Assembly (NCBI GenBank): GCA_026874595.1
Contig: CM049307.1
Coordinates: 28,122,362-28,186,361 of the forward strand
DNA: 64,000 nt
Direction of reading: 5' to 3'
DNA from: Sipunculus nudus
Lineage: Eukaryota; Annelida; Sipuncula; Golfingiida; Sipunculidae
Position numbers and translations under genes: made by a program. Below the pieces are notes generated by a model that saw nothing but the letters and a program-made list of their open reading frames with translations, was not told where the DNA came from and searched no databases. Each line of letters begins with the position of its first letter. Position 1 is the stretch's first letter. This document shows, one piece after another, positions 1 to 12,926 of this stretch.

Positions 1-306
1 TTTTAACTGATGATCGATAGATACAGCATAACCGATGGTCGATAGACGCTGTGTGACCGATGGTTGATAGACGCAGCGTGACCGATGGTCGATAGATGCA
101 GTGTGACCGATGGTCGATAGACGCATTGTGACCAATGGTCGATAGATACCGCATAACCGCATACCGCATACCGCATAACTGATAGTTGATAGACTCAGCG
201 TGACGGCTGGTTGATAGACAGCGTGACTGATGGTTGATAGTCGCAGCGTAACGGATGGTTGATGGTTACAGCGTGACCAATACTCGATAGACACAGTGTG
301 GCCGAT
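1..306. repeat. Minisatellite, about 26-bp unit, cut by the left edge
   Basis: About eleven diverged units of the type GACCGATGGTCGATAGACGC follow one another, with spacing of roughly 25 to 27 bases and one local expansion of a CCGCATA motif near 150-175. The array ends where the sequence turns into ordinary AT-rich DNA near 306. The left boundary lies outside the window. No coding potential is seen. Confidence 0.85.
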
Positions 307-2439
307 GTAATAACAGATCGCTCTTTTGGTATAGATATAAACCCCTAGGATTTTTCATTCACTTGATACAACAATTTAAAAGTTTATTCCATCGAAACAT
401 TAAAAAAAAATAAATTTGAGCCTGTCATAGATTTAAGCTTATAAAACGATAAAAGATGTACTGCCATTAACCTCATTAACCCATGACGATAATTAGTAAT
501 TCTTTATTACTCTTTCAAAATATGAAGTTTACATAGTGTATTATATAATAAGCATCCTGCCAGGCATGCAGGCACCCAAAATGCTGTCCAAAATATTGAG
601 TTTGATTAGCGTTCTCTAGTAAGCTGACTGTCACTGAAAATTCCCATCGGTGGGAAGTCCAAGTTTTTGTTGTTGTGTCAAGTGGACTCGCTGAAACTCT
701 TTTCGGAGGGGGGGGGGGGGGGGTTTGACCTGACTTATGTCAATGTCAATAGAATATTCTTTTTATCGAACCTCTTCAGTGCCCCCTGGGGTCGACAGGT
801 GCAGGCTAGTGACAGCATTTATGTATGAAATCGGAACACAAAAGAAATTCTACCGCTTTATATTTTTGCCTTTTCTGTCTTACAAGGTCTTTGTCTAGGT
901 GTCAAAACCTTTTCTATATATTATTTATCTAAAATCTAACATATTTTCTAGAAAGGAAACTCACCGTGTCACTGTATTTTAAACACTCTTAACAGTACGA
1001 ACAATCCAGCAGGGATAAATTACAAGACCTAATACTACTTATACAAGGACCGGAAAAGGGGTGTGGGCGGGATGGGGGCGGGGTTATTAGGACTCCAAAT
1101 TTGTCTGATACGATTAAAAAAGGGACCCATGGGTCACATCGCTCAGCTGAATTTTGGAAAATATTAGTAACTGCAAAATATTTTTATTTCTTTTGGTTTT
1201 TCATGTATATTATCATTAGAAAAGCTATGAGAAAATGGCCCTGCTAAAATGAAACTCTGTAAATTATAGAATTATGGACATGAGCTAAACCATTTAGTGA
1301 TGCACCAAGGGAACAAATAGGCCTACGGTGTTATATAAAAGTAACATTTCATAAAATCATGAAATGATACAAAGTATTTATATCTTCTTAAATCTTGTCA
1401 GTTAGCACTTACATTAGATCCTAATATTTTACCACATTTGAATATTAGGATAAATTCCTGAAATTTTTTTCTTAAAAAAAAATCAAAATTGTGCAAGTCT
1501 CATCAAAAAGAATTTATTTAACATTAAAATTATAAGATTCATCTTGTTTATTAGTCCTGTGTATTGAAAGGATGGGTGGGGGGAGGAGTCTCCGTTGTTA
1601 CTGCTCGTTGCTGAAAAAATGTTAATTTTAAGATTCATCTAGTTCATAGTACAGGTCTGTCAACAGAACCGCAGACGGACTGATCAAGCTCAACTCAGTG
1701 GAGAGAGGGCTTGCCCTAGTGATGGGATTGCAGAACATTATGCCTGGGGAGCATAGAGATGTGCATTGAATGACCTACAGTCACCAAAGTGGACTGCTTG
1801 GCACTGTAAGGGAATACAACAAGAGCCTCCAAACAAATTCAATAATTAGCCTAATTTTGCAGCTTTTATTTTCAAATTTCAGATTTTTACAGATTAAATC
1901 CTTATGCGTACATGCTGTGAAAATTAAATCCACAGTACTTACAGGAAAAAAAGTGCCGTGGCCAAAGTTGGGCAAAATTTAAGGTACCAATTTTATATTT
2001 TTGCCAATATTTAAAAAAATTTAACAGATTTTGATCTAACTTTTGGTAAACAATTAAATTTTGATAAATTAAAGTTGTATTACTGAAAAAAGTCCCTACC
2101 TTTAACTCCTTTGGTCTTAAGTGACCAAATATCTTTCCTGATTTTTTTACAAAGTCCATTATGTTTGGGCCTATAACTTTTTTAAATTGAATAATACTGA
2201 CTTAATTTCTGCCATGTACATAGCAACTATAAAGAGGAATATTTATGGTAAATATGAAAAAAAAAACCAGATGAGTGCTTTCGATATTAGGCAGTCCAGT
2301 CCTGAAGTCCTGTGAAAATAGATTTCTAATAAAAAATTGAGGTTTTTCCTTAATATCTCGAAGGAACGAAGTCCCATAGACCCAATTTTCAGCATGGTAG
2401 GAGATTTTGGGGACATCTAACTGTATGCCGTATTTCAGA
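307..2439. other. No gene recognised; unique AT-rich DNA
   Basis: Only short, composition-driven open frames occur. A run of 16 G lies at 708-723, and there are G-rich patches near 1048-1085 and 1572-1587. No terminal repeats, RNA gene or coding domain was recognised. Confidence 0.6.
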
Positions 2440-2554
2440 TTTTTAGGTCCAATGGTGTCGAAACGTGCCAGTCTTACGGACGGACATCCGGACGGACGGA
2501 CGACGGACAATGGACCACGACTATAGCTCAGATGACTTATAGTCAGCTGAGCTA
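2440..2554. repeat. GGAC-rich repeat ending in a hairpin
   Basis: A (GGAC)n-like tract at about 2476-2509 is followed by an imperfect hairpin at 2524-2554. The arms are 14 bases (TAGCTCAGATGACT and AGTCAGCTGAGCTA, one mismatch) around a 3-base loop TAT. Nearly the same core recurs at 23961-23980, so this is probably the terminus of a dispersed repeat. The upstream boundary is not resolved and could extend to about 2100. The minus-strand open frame across it is a by-product of the repeat. Confidence 0.6.
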
Positions 2555-3542
2555 AAAACGGTTCCGATTTCACTTCTGTCCGCGTCTGCTACTAACAAGG
2601 TCTGCATATTTCCGTATGTTTTTTCGGGAATGGTTTTCTTCCTTAAAACATATATTAAATTAATCGTTCATGTCTTCCTCACATCAACCCAATTCTTTAT
2701 AGGTCTAACAATAGTAACCAGTCAAAGATCATCGAAAACCTGAATGCACCCGCGTCCCATTCCGGTTCGCTAATGTAAGGAATTTCTTTCCGTGACCGCA
2801 GCGCCACAAAATAAATGCAAAAAAATTGTACATATCTTATTGTGAGAGTATCCCACTGAAAGTCTATATTTTCTTTAACTTATAGAAAAAAACTGTGCAA
2901 ACTTTATTTATAATTTATCTCCCCAACTATGGTAAAAAGCCCGGTATACCGGGTTTATCAACTAGTTTCATATTATTTTCATAAAGAATAATAAAGGATT
3001 CGGGCAACCTAATCTTAGGGGTGTTGGGGTTTTCGAGGACACAACCGAGCGAGAAGAGATGGTCGGGGGGGAGGGGGGGAGGGTGGAGGGGTCAGAAGGT
3101 CAGAGCCTCGTAGTAAACCATTAGATGCTGCACGCTGGTTGGGTAGCATAGGGAATGTTGATCGGTCAATAAGGCATTACAGGTAGCTATAATGGTCGTG
3201 GTAAGGCCCTGGACAGACTATTTGTATATGTACATCAGAGAAAAGTCCAGGTAGTTGCCCACCATTACTGTAATATCTTTACGTTTCTTTACGCTGTCAG
3301 ATTTAAATGTAATGAAAAAATATCGGGCAAACATGTCATTGGGTTTGGAGAAGGGTAAGCCAAATAAACCTCAACCCCTTTCTGGTTCGTTTGAGTGGTT
3401 TGGTTCAGTGCAGGAAATGAAAGTGTCACAACTCCTTGTTACCATCTATTTCATTCAGCAAATGTTTTCTGGTTTGCTCATCAGGCTGGCCTTTAAATCT
3501 TAATACAAATATCCCGAGAAGTAGCCCAAAAGAAAACCACGT
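2555..3542. other. No gene recognised
   Basis: Unique DNA with a perfect 14-bp palindrome CCCGGTATACCGGG at 2940-2953 and a purine-rich GGGGGAG tract at 3063-3091. The 82-codon frame at 3255-3503 has no recognisable domain and no supporting signals. Confidence 0.5.
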
Positions 3543-3744
3543 AACAGTCTAGACCATCGAAGCCCGTGGAAGAAAAGGTTTGAAACAAAATGTCAACCAA
3601 ACACATATTTATGTCTCGTGCTGGACCTAGGAGTAACACTTCTGCCGTAGAAAAAAAGAGGGCGAAGGCAATTACGTAAATTAAAATATCAGGGTCAATA
3701 GATTTTTACCGGAATAGAAGAATTTTTAAAACCAATTCTTAAGA

Positions 3745-3798
<54 letters not shown>
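3543..3798 (+). repeat. Dispersed repeat ending in (AT)n, copy 1
   Basis: The segment 3543-3746 matches 4552-4840 closely. Shared blocks include CAGTCTAGACC / CGGTCTAGACC, GAAGAAAAGGTTTGAAACAAA, TCTGCCGTAGAAA, AGAGGGCGAAGGCAATT and CAATAGATTTTTACCGGAAT. Both copies run directly into a long (AT)n tract, here 3747-3798. The microsatellite therefore looks like the tail of the repeat rather than an independent locus. Copy 1 lacks about 70 bases that copy 2 carries near 4688-4755. Confidence 0.75.
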
Positions 3799-3802
<4 letters not shown>

Positions 3803-4534
3803 ACGGAGCCTAATATAAACAGATCACGTATGCGTGATGAACACAAATTCTGTAACGGAGATTAAAAAAAAATCAGATTCTGTAACACTAGGCAGCGGGA
3901 AATGTCTAGGGGAATGAATAAAGAAGTCAGTGTTTTTTTGTTAATAAATAACTATAATTTATTCCTAAAACAACCCTAACAATACAATACACTAAATCAA
4001 TACAATTATACAGTAAAACAGCAGTATAGCAACAAGTCAATACAATCACATAGAAAAATAACGCGCACAGTACCTGGATACCAACACCGTCACCAAGATA
4101 AGTCCTTTAAATGTAAACTCTCGAGAATGACAGTCCAGTGGAAAGTTCTTGCAACAACCCAGAAAGTAAACTGAATCCAAATGTATAAAATCCAGGAGAA
4201 AGTCTTTGAAAATCTATAATTGCCGCATTAGTCAGATAAGGTCTTAGAATCTGACGCACGCTTTTGCGTCCGCTGGAATCTTCTCTGCTCTCTCTGTCCT
4301 TCCGTTCTAAAACACATCCCTATATATACCTTCACACCTCAAGCCGAGAATTTCCCACTTCTCGAACAGTCTATAAGATCTTGCACAACACAGTCTACAC
4401 GCGTTTCAGAAATTCTCCAGAAAAACAGCGCTGTGTATCTCCACATACCAGGCTCATCACGTGACCCACGACCAAGCGTGAAAACCCAAGGCTAAACATG
4501 ACAATGAGAGTTCAACAATTAAAAGGGCACCTGC
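3799..4534 (-). mobile_element. Solo LTR, Gypsy-type family, copy A (truncated at U3)
   Basis: This is the same family as 8072-8932 in opposite orientation. It begins on the plus strand with TGTTACGGAGCC, which is the reverse complement of the ...CCGTAACA terminus of copy B. It shares the GATCACGTATGCG block, the TAGGCAGCG block, the AATGAATAAAGAAGTCAGTG block, and the promoter region with TATATA and CCGAGAATTTCCC. The U3 side stops near GGGCACCTG at about 4534, where copy B continues to a TGACA end, so this copy is truncated. No internal coding region or primer binding site flanks it. Confidence 0.75.
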
Positions 4535-4551
4535 ATATATATATAAAACAT

Positions 4552-4948
<397 letters not shown>

Positions 4949-5448
4949 TGTTAAGACTCACCCGCCGCTTACTCCAGCGAGCTCATTTCTGTCAAGGGGT
5001 TCTGGTGATATTCTGAAGTGGAGTGCTCAGCGGCGGAACAACGAAGACGAACAGCCTTTAGATGTAACACATGAAGTTTTATTCCTTGTTTTGGTGATCA
5101 ATATACAATATATAATTCTATTTCCAGCAGTGTTAAGTTCTCTTGAGCTTCCGGATATTCACTTGTTCTCCTAGGTACAATGTGTACCACTGGCTTACGG
5201 ACCCTTCTGGATTTGTGGCTCCTATTTCTGTTTAATTTTAAATGTAATTCTCTGCCACAAAGTGTTCCAGTTAATAGTATTGTTGGCCGAGCTGATCTAA
5301 ACTCCGGCCTCCGGGTGAACTAGCCAAATGTTTTAGATTCACCCCTTTAGTCGCCTGCGCTAAGGGGATGAGTAAATACTGATTGGTCGTTAGAGGTGAG
5401 TTAATGACTGCTGTCCCCAGCAGATCGGGTGACTGCACCTGCTATATA
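4949..5448 (-). mobile_element. Possible second-family LTR or TIR element
   Basis: The segment begins TGTTAAGACTCACCCG directly after the microsatellite, and the minus strand carries an AATAAA-type signal (GGAATAAAAC, about 5076-5085) in the position expected for the R region of an LTR. A reverse-complementary GGTGAGTTAA lies at about 5394-5403, so a TIR element is an alternative. A small hairpin (CCCCTTTAG...CTAAGGGG) sits near 5342-5366. The ends are not defined, and no coding sequence was recognised. Confidence 0.3.
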
Positions 5449-7198
5449 TATATTTGAAATCTTAAGTTGCAAACCTGTTAGGTGTCAGGCACACACCCCT
5501 AGGGTGTTAAAGGACCGAAACATTAGAACGTAAGAAACCTCGTTCCCTGCAGATCCCAGAGAATACCAGTGGGCATGGAGCCTCATTTATCTATCACCTA
5601 TATATATATATCGGTGTTTAAACAGTGATGTCCAAACAAAATACCAACACAGAGCAGTATTTAATTATCGGGATTTTTACCGACATGTATAAGCTATTTA
5701 TAGTAGGCATTATATTCCCCTTTAATTTCCCTGACTTAATATCCTGGTTACCTAAGAGTTATATAAGTTGATATTATATAAAGCCCTACATAGGTTCATG
5801 AGTAAATTTCAGATATTGTAGTTAAAGAAAACAAGTATAAAAATTTACAGTTGCTAGTTGCTACAATACAATATTATAAGCTACTCTCAGTGTACTTGAA
5901 TGTACTTGTATATACCTTGTTCTTGCATATGTATTTCTATGTAAAATAAAAAAAAATAAAATGCAGATAAAAACAATTTTATACTCAATGGCCTTCTCTA
6001 TAAATTGCAAAATATTTCAAACCAAATTTATTTGATTTGTTGTTTTGATGTATTAGGACGAGAAAAGAAGTCAGATTTCATTTATTGCCAGAGACTGAAT
6101 GTTCTGATTAATTTTGAAACAACTCAGTGGATGTAGTGATCTTGATGTCACGTCTTAAAGAAAAGGTCCGAAAAGGAATACCTATAGACCTCAAATATCC
6201 AAATTAAAATAACTTGGCCCTTCAATATGCATTGATACAATGAATCACGTAGAATTAAACAGAAATATTTATTAACAATGAGAATAGAACTGAACACTTC
6301 ACTTATCTCAATGAGTCTCTATATCAATATAGTAACAACTTCACAATACTCTGCCAATATGTCTGGTGGCTGCATTCTCTGGAACGAGGCCTTTCATGTG
6401 GCTCTGTTTCACACTGATGTTGGAATTAGCATCATTCAGTTCTAAGCGGACGCAGTTAACACAGACCAATCGAAGTCATGCCCCGATCGATCGTGACTAT
6501 ATACATTCTCAAAAACCAATTTCAATATCGCATTATATCATAGGTCGATGTTATAGAAACCCCTTTTGTTTTCTTTTTAATGCGCAAATATATACATAAT
6601 ATTACTTATTACGTGAAACCCTTTCCACTAACAACGTGATTATGTAATTTGTCTGTAAACAATTCTTATCAAACATACCTGAACGAAATATATTACCCTC
6701 TTAACTACATTCATATTATACATACGCGATATGTGTTAAAGAGAGACCAGGTGGTAAGCGTATATTATTGTCTTTCTCATATTATTTTGCCGGAAAAGGG
6801 AGGCCCCTCTTAATCTGCCCGTAGGGGTGAGTATATTGGCATTTCATCAGGCCTATTACCAATTGCCTTTATCCTGATGTGACAGAGGCATGCTGATGCC
6901 GTTTGGCATAGCTAACCCGACAAGACTTAGAGAAACGTGTAACGGAATCAAGGAAAAATGTACGGCTTCATGGGACTTTAATTCTCAGATCATCTAAAGG
7001 TCAGGTCAGACATTGATCTAGTTCGGGGACAGAGAGCTAAATATATACTTACCATGAGTACAGGTCTATATATATATATCGATCCTCTGTCAACAATGTA
7101 AGAGAAGTGACAATAAGTAATTATCAAGGTATTTTTTAAACAACTTTCAGGCCCAGAGCGAGGGATTCTGCCTCCACCGACTGGTAAGCATTAAGCAC
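5449..7198. other. No gene recognised
   Basis: AT-rich unique DNA with short TATA microsatellites near 5442-5451, 5600-5611 and 7067-7079. Open frames such as 6366-6599 have no domain signature. No repeat ends were resolved. Confidence 0.5.
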
Positions 7199-7465
7199 TG
7201 AACTTTACTCGTTAAATCCAAGTAATTTCAATTCAAAGCAAATGTAAGTGATCTATATAAATGGAAAACCTTGTAAACCGCAGGTGTTTTGCTTTCAAGA
7301 CAAATGGCGTGATCTATGTAAATGGCAAAATGGTATACTTGTAAAATCCAGGTATTTTCCCTTCAGGGCAAATATCCATGATCTATATAAATGACAAAAT
7401 GGTACACTTGGAAAATCCATTTAGGGCAAAATATCCGTGATCTAAATAAATGGTAAAACGGCGCA
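7199..7465. repeat. Minisatellite, about 62-bp unit, four units
   Basis: Four diverged units carry TCCAGGTATTTTCCCTTCAG-like text followed by GGGCAAATATCCATGATCTA and TATAAATGGCAAAATGG. The GTGATCTATATAAATG core recurs at about 7248, 7310, 7378 and 7437. No coding potential. Confidence 0.8.
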
Positions 7466-8071
7466 TATTAGTGGGAGTATTCTGCAAGACCATAGGAACT
7501 TTTCCAATCAAGAACCCTTTATATCCAATAGTAAAAATTAAAGTACAGAAGCCACCACGAAAAACGATTTTTTAGTTGTTAGTTAATGGTAGTCTTAGGC
7601 ATGCTAAAAAAAATATGTTTGTCGTTGAAGGTTCTTGCACGCGAAAATGCAACGTATAGCTTCCCATGTGAAAAAAAAAACAGGCTCAGGTAAACATGTT
7701 CTTATAGCAATACATGTTTCTTGATTGTCATGAAATAAACAGGCCTGATCGAAAACTGATAACGCTCCCAGGTAAAAGGCAGGTTAACATCTTCGGTCTG
7801 TGTCTGTGGCAAGAAATTGACTTCAGCCTTGGTTCGTTTTGTCTCAAAGCAAATTAACTTAAAATATATGTACTGATTTTGTTTAAAATTTGTAGATGGC
7901 CATAAAACAGGAACCCCGATTTTAACGTTGTCAGCTGATAACCAGGCTGCCATAATGTAGGTGTGATAAGTACGTGACGGTATTCTGCCTATTTCAAGTC
8001 TTCTATGAAGGCATGATTGGCAGATGGTATTTTGACAATTTAACATATCTGTCCAGCAGTTTCTGTTAGCT
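7466..8071. other. No gene recognised
   Basis: A 114-codon minus-strand frame (7702-8046) is the longest open frame here but shows no recognisable domain, and its position next to an LTR gives no support. No repeat boundary other than the LTR start at 8072 is seen. Confidence 0.45.
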
Positions 8072-8400
8072 TGTCACGGGTTTTTAAAAGGCCTGTGTGA
8101 ACAACGAGCCTGTGGCTCCAAGAGGGTGCAGATAATGTTACAGGTGCTCTTTTTATTGTGTGACATGGGCGAAACTCGTGTGGTGGCACCCTCGCGCGGC
8201 CGTTTGTTACATTCGCAGTTTAATCCGTACTGGTTCAACTCTTGTTGTCATGCTGGCTTGGGGCGAGCTAACGTGTACACCATGCTGTGTAGAGGCACGG
8301 CGATGTTTTTCTAGATGATTCCTGTAACGCGTGTTTACTGTGTTGTATAGATCTTTTAGACTGTTCGAGGAGTGGAAAATTCTCGGCTTTGGGTGAAGAG

Positions 8401-8410
8401 TATATAAAGG
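8401..8410 (+). promoter_or_regulatory. TATA box of the LTR promoter
   Basis: TATATAAAGG stands about 330 bases into the LTR and 360 bases before its AATAAA signal, the normal order for an LTR promoter. The corresponding minus-strand sites occur in the other copies, for example TTTATAAATAAGG near 32605. Confidence 0.65.
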
Positions 8411-8768
8411 GGTTTTGTTTTAGAGCCGAGAGAGCAGCAGAGAAGATCTCCAGCGGACGCAGAAGCGTGTGTCAGTTTCTGGGACCTTTTCCGACGAGTG
8501 CGGCAATTATAGAATTCTTCAGACTTTCTCCTGGATTTTGTGCATTTGGACTTCAGTTTACTTTCTGGATTGTTACAAGAGCTTTACACTGGACTGTCAT
8601 TCTCCGAGAGTATACATTTAAATAACTTATCGTTGTGACGGTGGTGGTATCCAGGTACTGCGCACTTTGTGTATTTTACTGTGTAATTGTATTGATTTGT
8701 TGTTATACCCCTGTTTTACTATATAATTGTATTGGTTTAGTGTATTGTAATGTTAAGGTTGTTTTAAG

Positions 8769-8774
8769 AATAAA
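8769..8774 (+). terminator. LTR polyadenylation signal AATAAA
   Basis: AATAAA lies downstream of the TATA box inside LTR copy B and is followed by T-rich sequence (TTATTTGTTAACAAAAAAC). It is retained in copies A and C on the opposite strand. Confidence 0.6.
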
Positions 8775-9039
8775 TTATGGTTATTTGTTAACAAAAAACC
8801 ACTGACTTCTTTATTCATTCCCCCAGACATTTCACGCTGCCTAGTGTAACAGAATCTGATTTTTCTTATCTCCATTACAAAATTTTGTGTTCATCTCGCA
8901 TACGTGATCTGTTTATATTAGGTTCCGTAACAATAATAACGGGCAATGGAGATATGTCATATGCGAGATGATCGAAAAGAGGTTTTGAGGTGGACGGGAC
9001 TTTCTTTTAGAGTAGACCTTGATTCCAAAATACTAATTA

Positions 9040-9240
9040 ATTCTAATTATAACGTGTTCACGCCAACTCACAGACAAATTTGTAAACTTACCATAGACAA
9101 ATTAAAGCTTGAAATAATTACGATATAAAGAAAAAATAAACCTTGAGACCTTATCGCCTATTCATTCTCATTAAAACGCGTTCACGCCAACACACACATA
9201 TTTGTAAGTACCTTAGACAAAACTAACTAAGGTTAGAACT
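9040..9240. repeat. Diverged direct duplication, about 124-bp spacing
   Basis: The block with CGTGTTCACGCCAAC at about 9054 recurs as CGCGTTCACGCCAAC at about 9178. Both are followed by ACACA..ATTTGTAA.. and TAGACAAA. This is a two-unit duplication directly downstream of LTR copy B. Confidence 0.6.
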
Positions 9241-9633
9241 AATAAGGACAGAGAAAAAACATACACCTCACGTTTTAGGGATAAAGGAAGTCGAGGATTG
9301 AAGAAGATGTCGGTTTTTAAGAGTGGTTAAAATATTTGGGGAAAATGTTAAAATTGTTTGGTCTTTTTTTTAAATTTTCTGCTATACGTAATGTGCGGGT
9401 CTTGGAGATTATGTAGAACTTCGTGACGTTTCGTTAGGGACCACCAGATACTCAATTAGCGTGTTCTAGTATCTTTTAAAGTGTTCTCATCAGACAAATT
9501 GACTTAACACAGAACAAACCAGGCAAGACCATTAACAGACCAGCAAGTGAACCATTAACGAATATAACATCGTCCAAATAAATGTCTCAACAGACGTCGT
9601 ATAAATACTCCACGAGTCAACAGTAACCGTAGG
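9241..9633. other. No gene recognised
   Basis: Unique AT-rich sequence between a small duplication and the 46-bp array. No signal recognised. Confidence 0.5.
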
Positions 9634-10147
9634 ATGGTATATGATAAGGTACAATCCAGTTTGTTCATCTACTTTCTGGATGAGACATGTAAAGGTTCAA
9701 TCCAGGCCGTTCAGGTAGTCGTTGGATGAAACATAATAAGGTCCAGTCTCGAATGTTCTGGTGATAACTGGGTCAGACATGATATGGTTCAATCCCGGAT
9801 GTACTGTTTATAACTGGATGAGACATGATAAGGTTCAATCCAGGCTGCTCAGGCTATTTCTGGGTGGCATGTGATCCGGTGCAATCCAGGCTGTTCAGGT
9901 GGTCACTGGATGGATTTGATTAGGTTTACACTCAAATGTTCAGGTAATTACTGGATGAGACATGATAAAGTTAAATTCAGGCTGTTCAGGTGGTCACTGG
10001 ATGAGACATGATAAGGTTATATCCAGGCTGTTCAGGTGGTCACTGGATGGATTTGATTAGGTTTACACTCAAATGTTTAGGTAAAAAATGGATGAGATAT
10101 GTTCAGATTCAATCTAGTTTGTTCGTAAAGTCACTGGATGAGGCAGT
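9634..10147. repeat. Minisatellite, about 46-bp unit, about 11 units
   Basis: Units of the type GATAAGGTTCAATCCAGGCT followed by GTTCAGGTGGTCACTGGATG and AGACAT recur at about 9645, 9690, 9737, 9781, 9827, 9871, 9917, 9963, 10009, 10055 and 10101. Part of the array shows a higher-order pattern: a variant pair containing GATTAGGTTTACACTCAAAT recurs 138 bases apart (three units) at about 9917 and 10055. Confidence 0.85.
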
Positions 10148-10479
10148 CAGTCTTTAAAATCAGACACATATATACTTTTTGGGAGCTGCTGAATAAGTTT
10201 CCACTTGCTTTAATCCAGACGGTTTATGCCAACGTGCATATTATACATTTGACATATTGATTTACAGGAGTTTTAGTTCACAATGTTCCAGCATGATTGG
10301 GTACTTTTTTTTAAATAACATATGCAATATGAGCCACCAAATCTAAATGACTCTTGCTCAGGACCTGTTCTTGAAAGTCTGATATCCAGTCTCGACCTGT
10401 TCTACCTTCAGAGCTCTGTGACCACAGGTCATTGAGTCCAAATGATCAGCTGTCAGCTGGCCCATGGAAACTCTGCCTG

Positions 10480-10815
10480 ACTACCTGTGTCCGGGGGCTA
10501 TATGTACCAAGAATATAACTCTGCCTGACTGCCGTGGACGTGCCCCAACCCAAGAACGAGTAATGGAATATATGTACCAAGAATGTAACTCTGCCTGATT
10601 GCCGTGGACGTGTCCTAACCCAAGAACGGGTAATGGGCTATATATATATATACAAAGAATATAACTCTGCCTGACTGCCGTGGACGTGTCCTAATCCAAG
10701 AACGGGTAATGGGTTATATGTACCAAGAATATAACTGTGCCTGACTGCCGTGGACGTGTCCCAACCTAAAGAACGGGTAATGGGCTATATGTATCAAGAA
10801 TGTAACATATATACA
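10480..10815. repeat. Minisatellite, about 72-bp unit, about 4.5 units
   Basis: The unit contains ATGTACCAAGAATATAACTC then TGCCTGACTGCCGTGGACGT then AACCCAAGAACGGGTAATGG. Units begin near 10500, 10570, 10641, 10717 and 10787. The final unit breaks into TATATA microsatellite sequence that reaches about 10843. Confidence 0.85.
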
Positions 10816-10843
10816 AGAATGTATATATATATATATATATATA

Positions 10844-12926
10844 TTCTCACTAAATCATATGATGGGCGGTAAGTAAATAGATAAAATGACAGAACAAATG
10901 TCCTTTCCCTTTTCATATTATTATTGATGGTGGTGGCACTTAATCGTTGTCACACAATTCCTCGGTTACTCCTCGGATTTGAAGTTTCTAGTACGATGAC
11001 ACGTGTCTTGAAACTTTTCTATTTTTATCATGTACAAAAGTCAGCTATGGTCAAATGCCAAAACATATAAGTTATAAACACCATTTTTCTCTTATTTTTT
11101 TAGGAAGACACCTGCACAAAATGAAAGAACAAAAGACCTTTGGATATCAAATCAATTCTGCAGTCACGTTTTCATGACTGTTACGACACGTATACAGATG
11201 CATGAGTCTAATATGATTTACAGAGCGTCCATTATCCTTCGTCTCTCATGATGTTAAGGAGTTCACTTAGCTCTAAAGAAAAGATTCACGTCTTATTGAC
11301 AAAGGTAGGGTTCAGTCTCGTTGAATAATCCCATTAGACTGGTAGAGCACAATGTCTGCGACATCGAGGACGTCGACGTGACAGTTTCGTCTCATCATGT
11401 CAGCAGACGTACTAAGATGATTAATCAAGTGTTAATTGATGATAAGTCATGAACTTCGATTATATTCTTAAGTAAATGTGTGTGTATGTGTGATTTTTGC
11501 AGCGTCACAGAAAGTGATTATGCACAAAAATGCCATAAATCTTAGATGTTTCAGGCGCGATTTTTCCAGCGAGTGGAAAATTTAAATCATGTTTACGAAT
11601 CTTCACGTCTCACATCCTTGAGAAAAAGGACTAAACGGAAAAACTGGTTTAAAAAATAATAATTGACAGTGTGGGAATGGATAAATGTAACCTTTACATT
11701 ATATATTTTTTATTATTTGCTCATTAAACATCACTTTGAAATCCATTTAACAATGCTGCGAATCCTTGGCTTTTTCCTGGTTACACTGCCCAGGCATGTA
11801 GGCTAAAGGACACGTTTGATCTCCCTTTATTTTCCAATTAAAAGAGAAGTGCTCGAGGGGGGATCGGGGTAACGTTATACAAGAATTGAAAAAAAACCAC
11901 AAGAAAAATAATAAAACTATAAAAGTAAAAAACTTTAAAGTAAAACTAATAAAAGGACGTAGTAAGATGTGGCTTTATTCAGAAAGTCATTTTTTTCGGT
12001 CTGTTCCAAGGCTTGCGATTGGCACCAGGCTGCTAATCTATATTTTGTGTCTGTTTAATATACGCTTGTAAAGACTTATCATGACGGCATTTAGCAATGT
12101 CTGATGAACCCCACCTCCAAACCATCTATTATTCGTTCATGTATAATATAAGGCTTCTTTTGATTGTACCCTATCAGACGTCCCCGCCTGGTCGCCCACA
12201 TGGTCTCAGAACAAACTTTCACATTGGAATTTATTGGACCAACAATAAACGGGACATGTCTGGAACTGAGGGGCTCTGTTTAAATTATTCTGTTAATCTA
12301 AAGTTTAAATCTTAAATTTGTCTTGTACTTTTTAACAGAATTGTAATAATGATGGATTATGATATTTTTATATATTAGTTTCAGTTAATGTCAGAATCGT
12401 ACGTAATTCATCCATTAACATGTGCCACTGTCAAATATTACGTCACATATATAATGAGACTTGGGTTAATTGCGTACTTTCGATAGAAATTATTCTAAAT
12501 TTATTTGATTTACGGAAATTTAAATGTAAAAAAATATCAACATGCAAAAACAATATATATGCACTATACATTAAACCTAATTATGCATAAAACGGTGTCA
12601 AATGTTGTCGAGCTATATACGTATATAATTGGCCTGTCGTAAATATAATAAATATATTTATATACTATAAAGATATAATATATAGATGTAATAATAATCA
12701 TGTCCAATAAAGGTTTCCTTTATCCTCTCCAAAAAAGTATCTTTAAAAGGGATATCAAGAGGAAGATTCCATAACCCACCCACCGGTCCCCGAAATAGTG
12801 TACCCATCCACTAAGGCTCGCACACCTATATACTGATACATAAGAAAAAAATGAAAATTTCCCCCAGTCATATTTGTGCAACGCATATTGACTGTTATCA
12901 ACGTATTTTATTAGATCTATGGACTA
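10844..12926. other. No gene recognised
   Basis: Two open frames (11886-12071 and 12097-12315) are lysine-rich or without any domain and are treated as chance. A short (GT)n run occurs near 11478-11490. No transposon termini were resolved. Confidence 0.5.

Larger units (their letters stand above)
8072..8932 (+). mobile_element. Solo LTR, Gypsy-type family, copy B (most complete)
   Basis: The element starts TGTCACGGG and ends CCGTAACA, giving the TG...CA inverted termini of an LTR. A promoter-like TATATAAAGG lies at 8401-8410 and a polyadenylation signal AATAAA at 8769-8774, so U3, R and U5 follow in the plus direction. Length is 861 bp. No tRNA-like primer site follows 8932 and no coding region adjoins, which suggests a solo LTR. 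An obvious 5-bp target duplication is not seen (TAGCT before, ATAAT after). Related copies lie at 3799, 15855 and 32340, and the gag remnant at 30.5-32.2 kb is a candidate for the matching internal region. Confidence 0.8.

Noticed and set aside
2202-2573. 123-codon minus-strand frame
   Set aside because: It spans the GGAC-rich repeat and the hairpin, with arginine, proline and serine runs from the simple repeat, and no domain.
8126-8625. Small plus-strand frames inside the LTR
   Set aside because: They lie in U3 and R sequence of an LTR and are not preserved in the other copies.
8933-8960. Primer binding site next to LTR copy B
   Set aside because: Sequence after CCGTAACA does not match a tRNA 3' end, and no gag follows.
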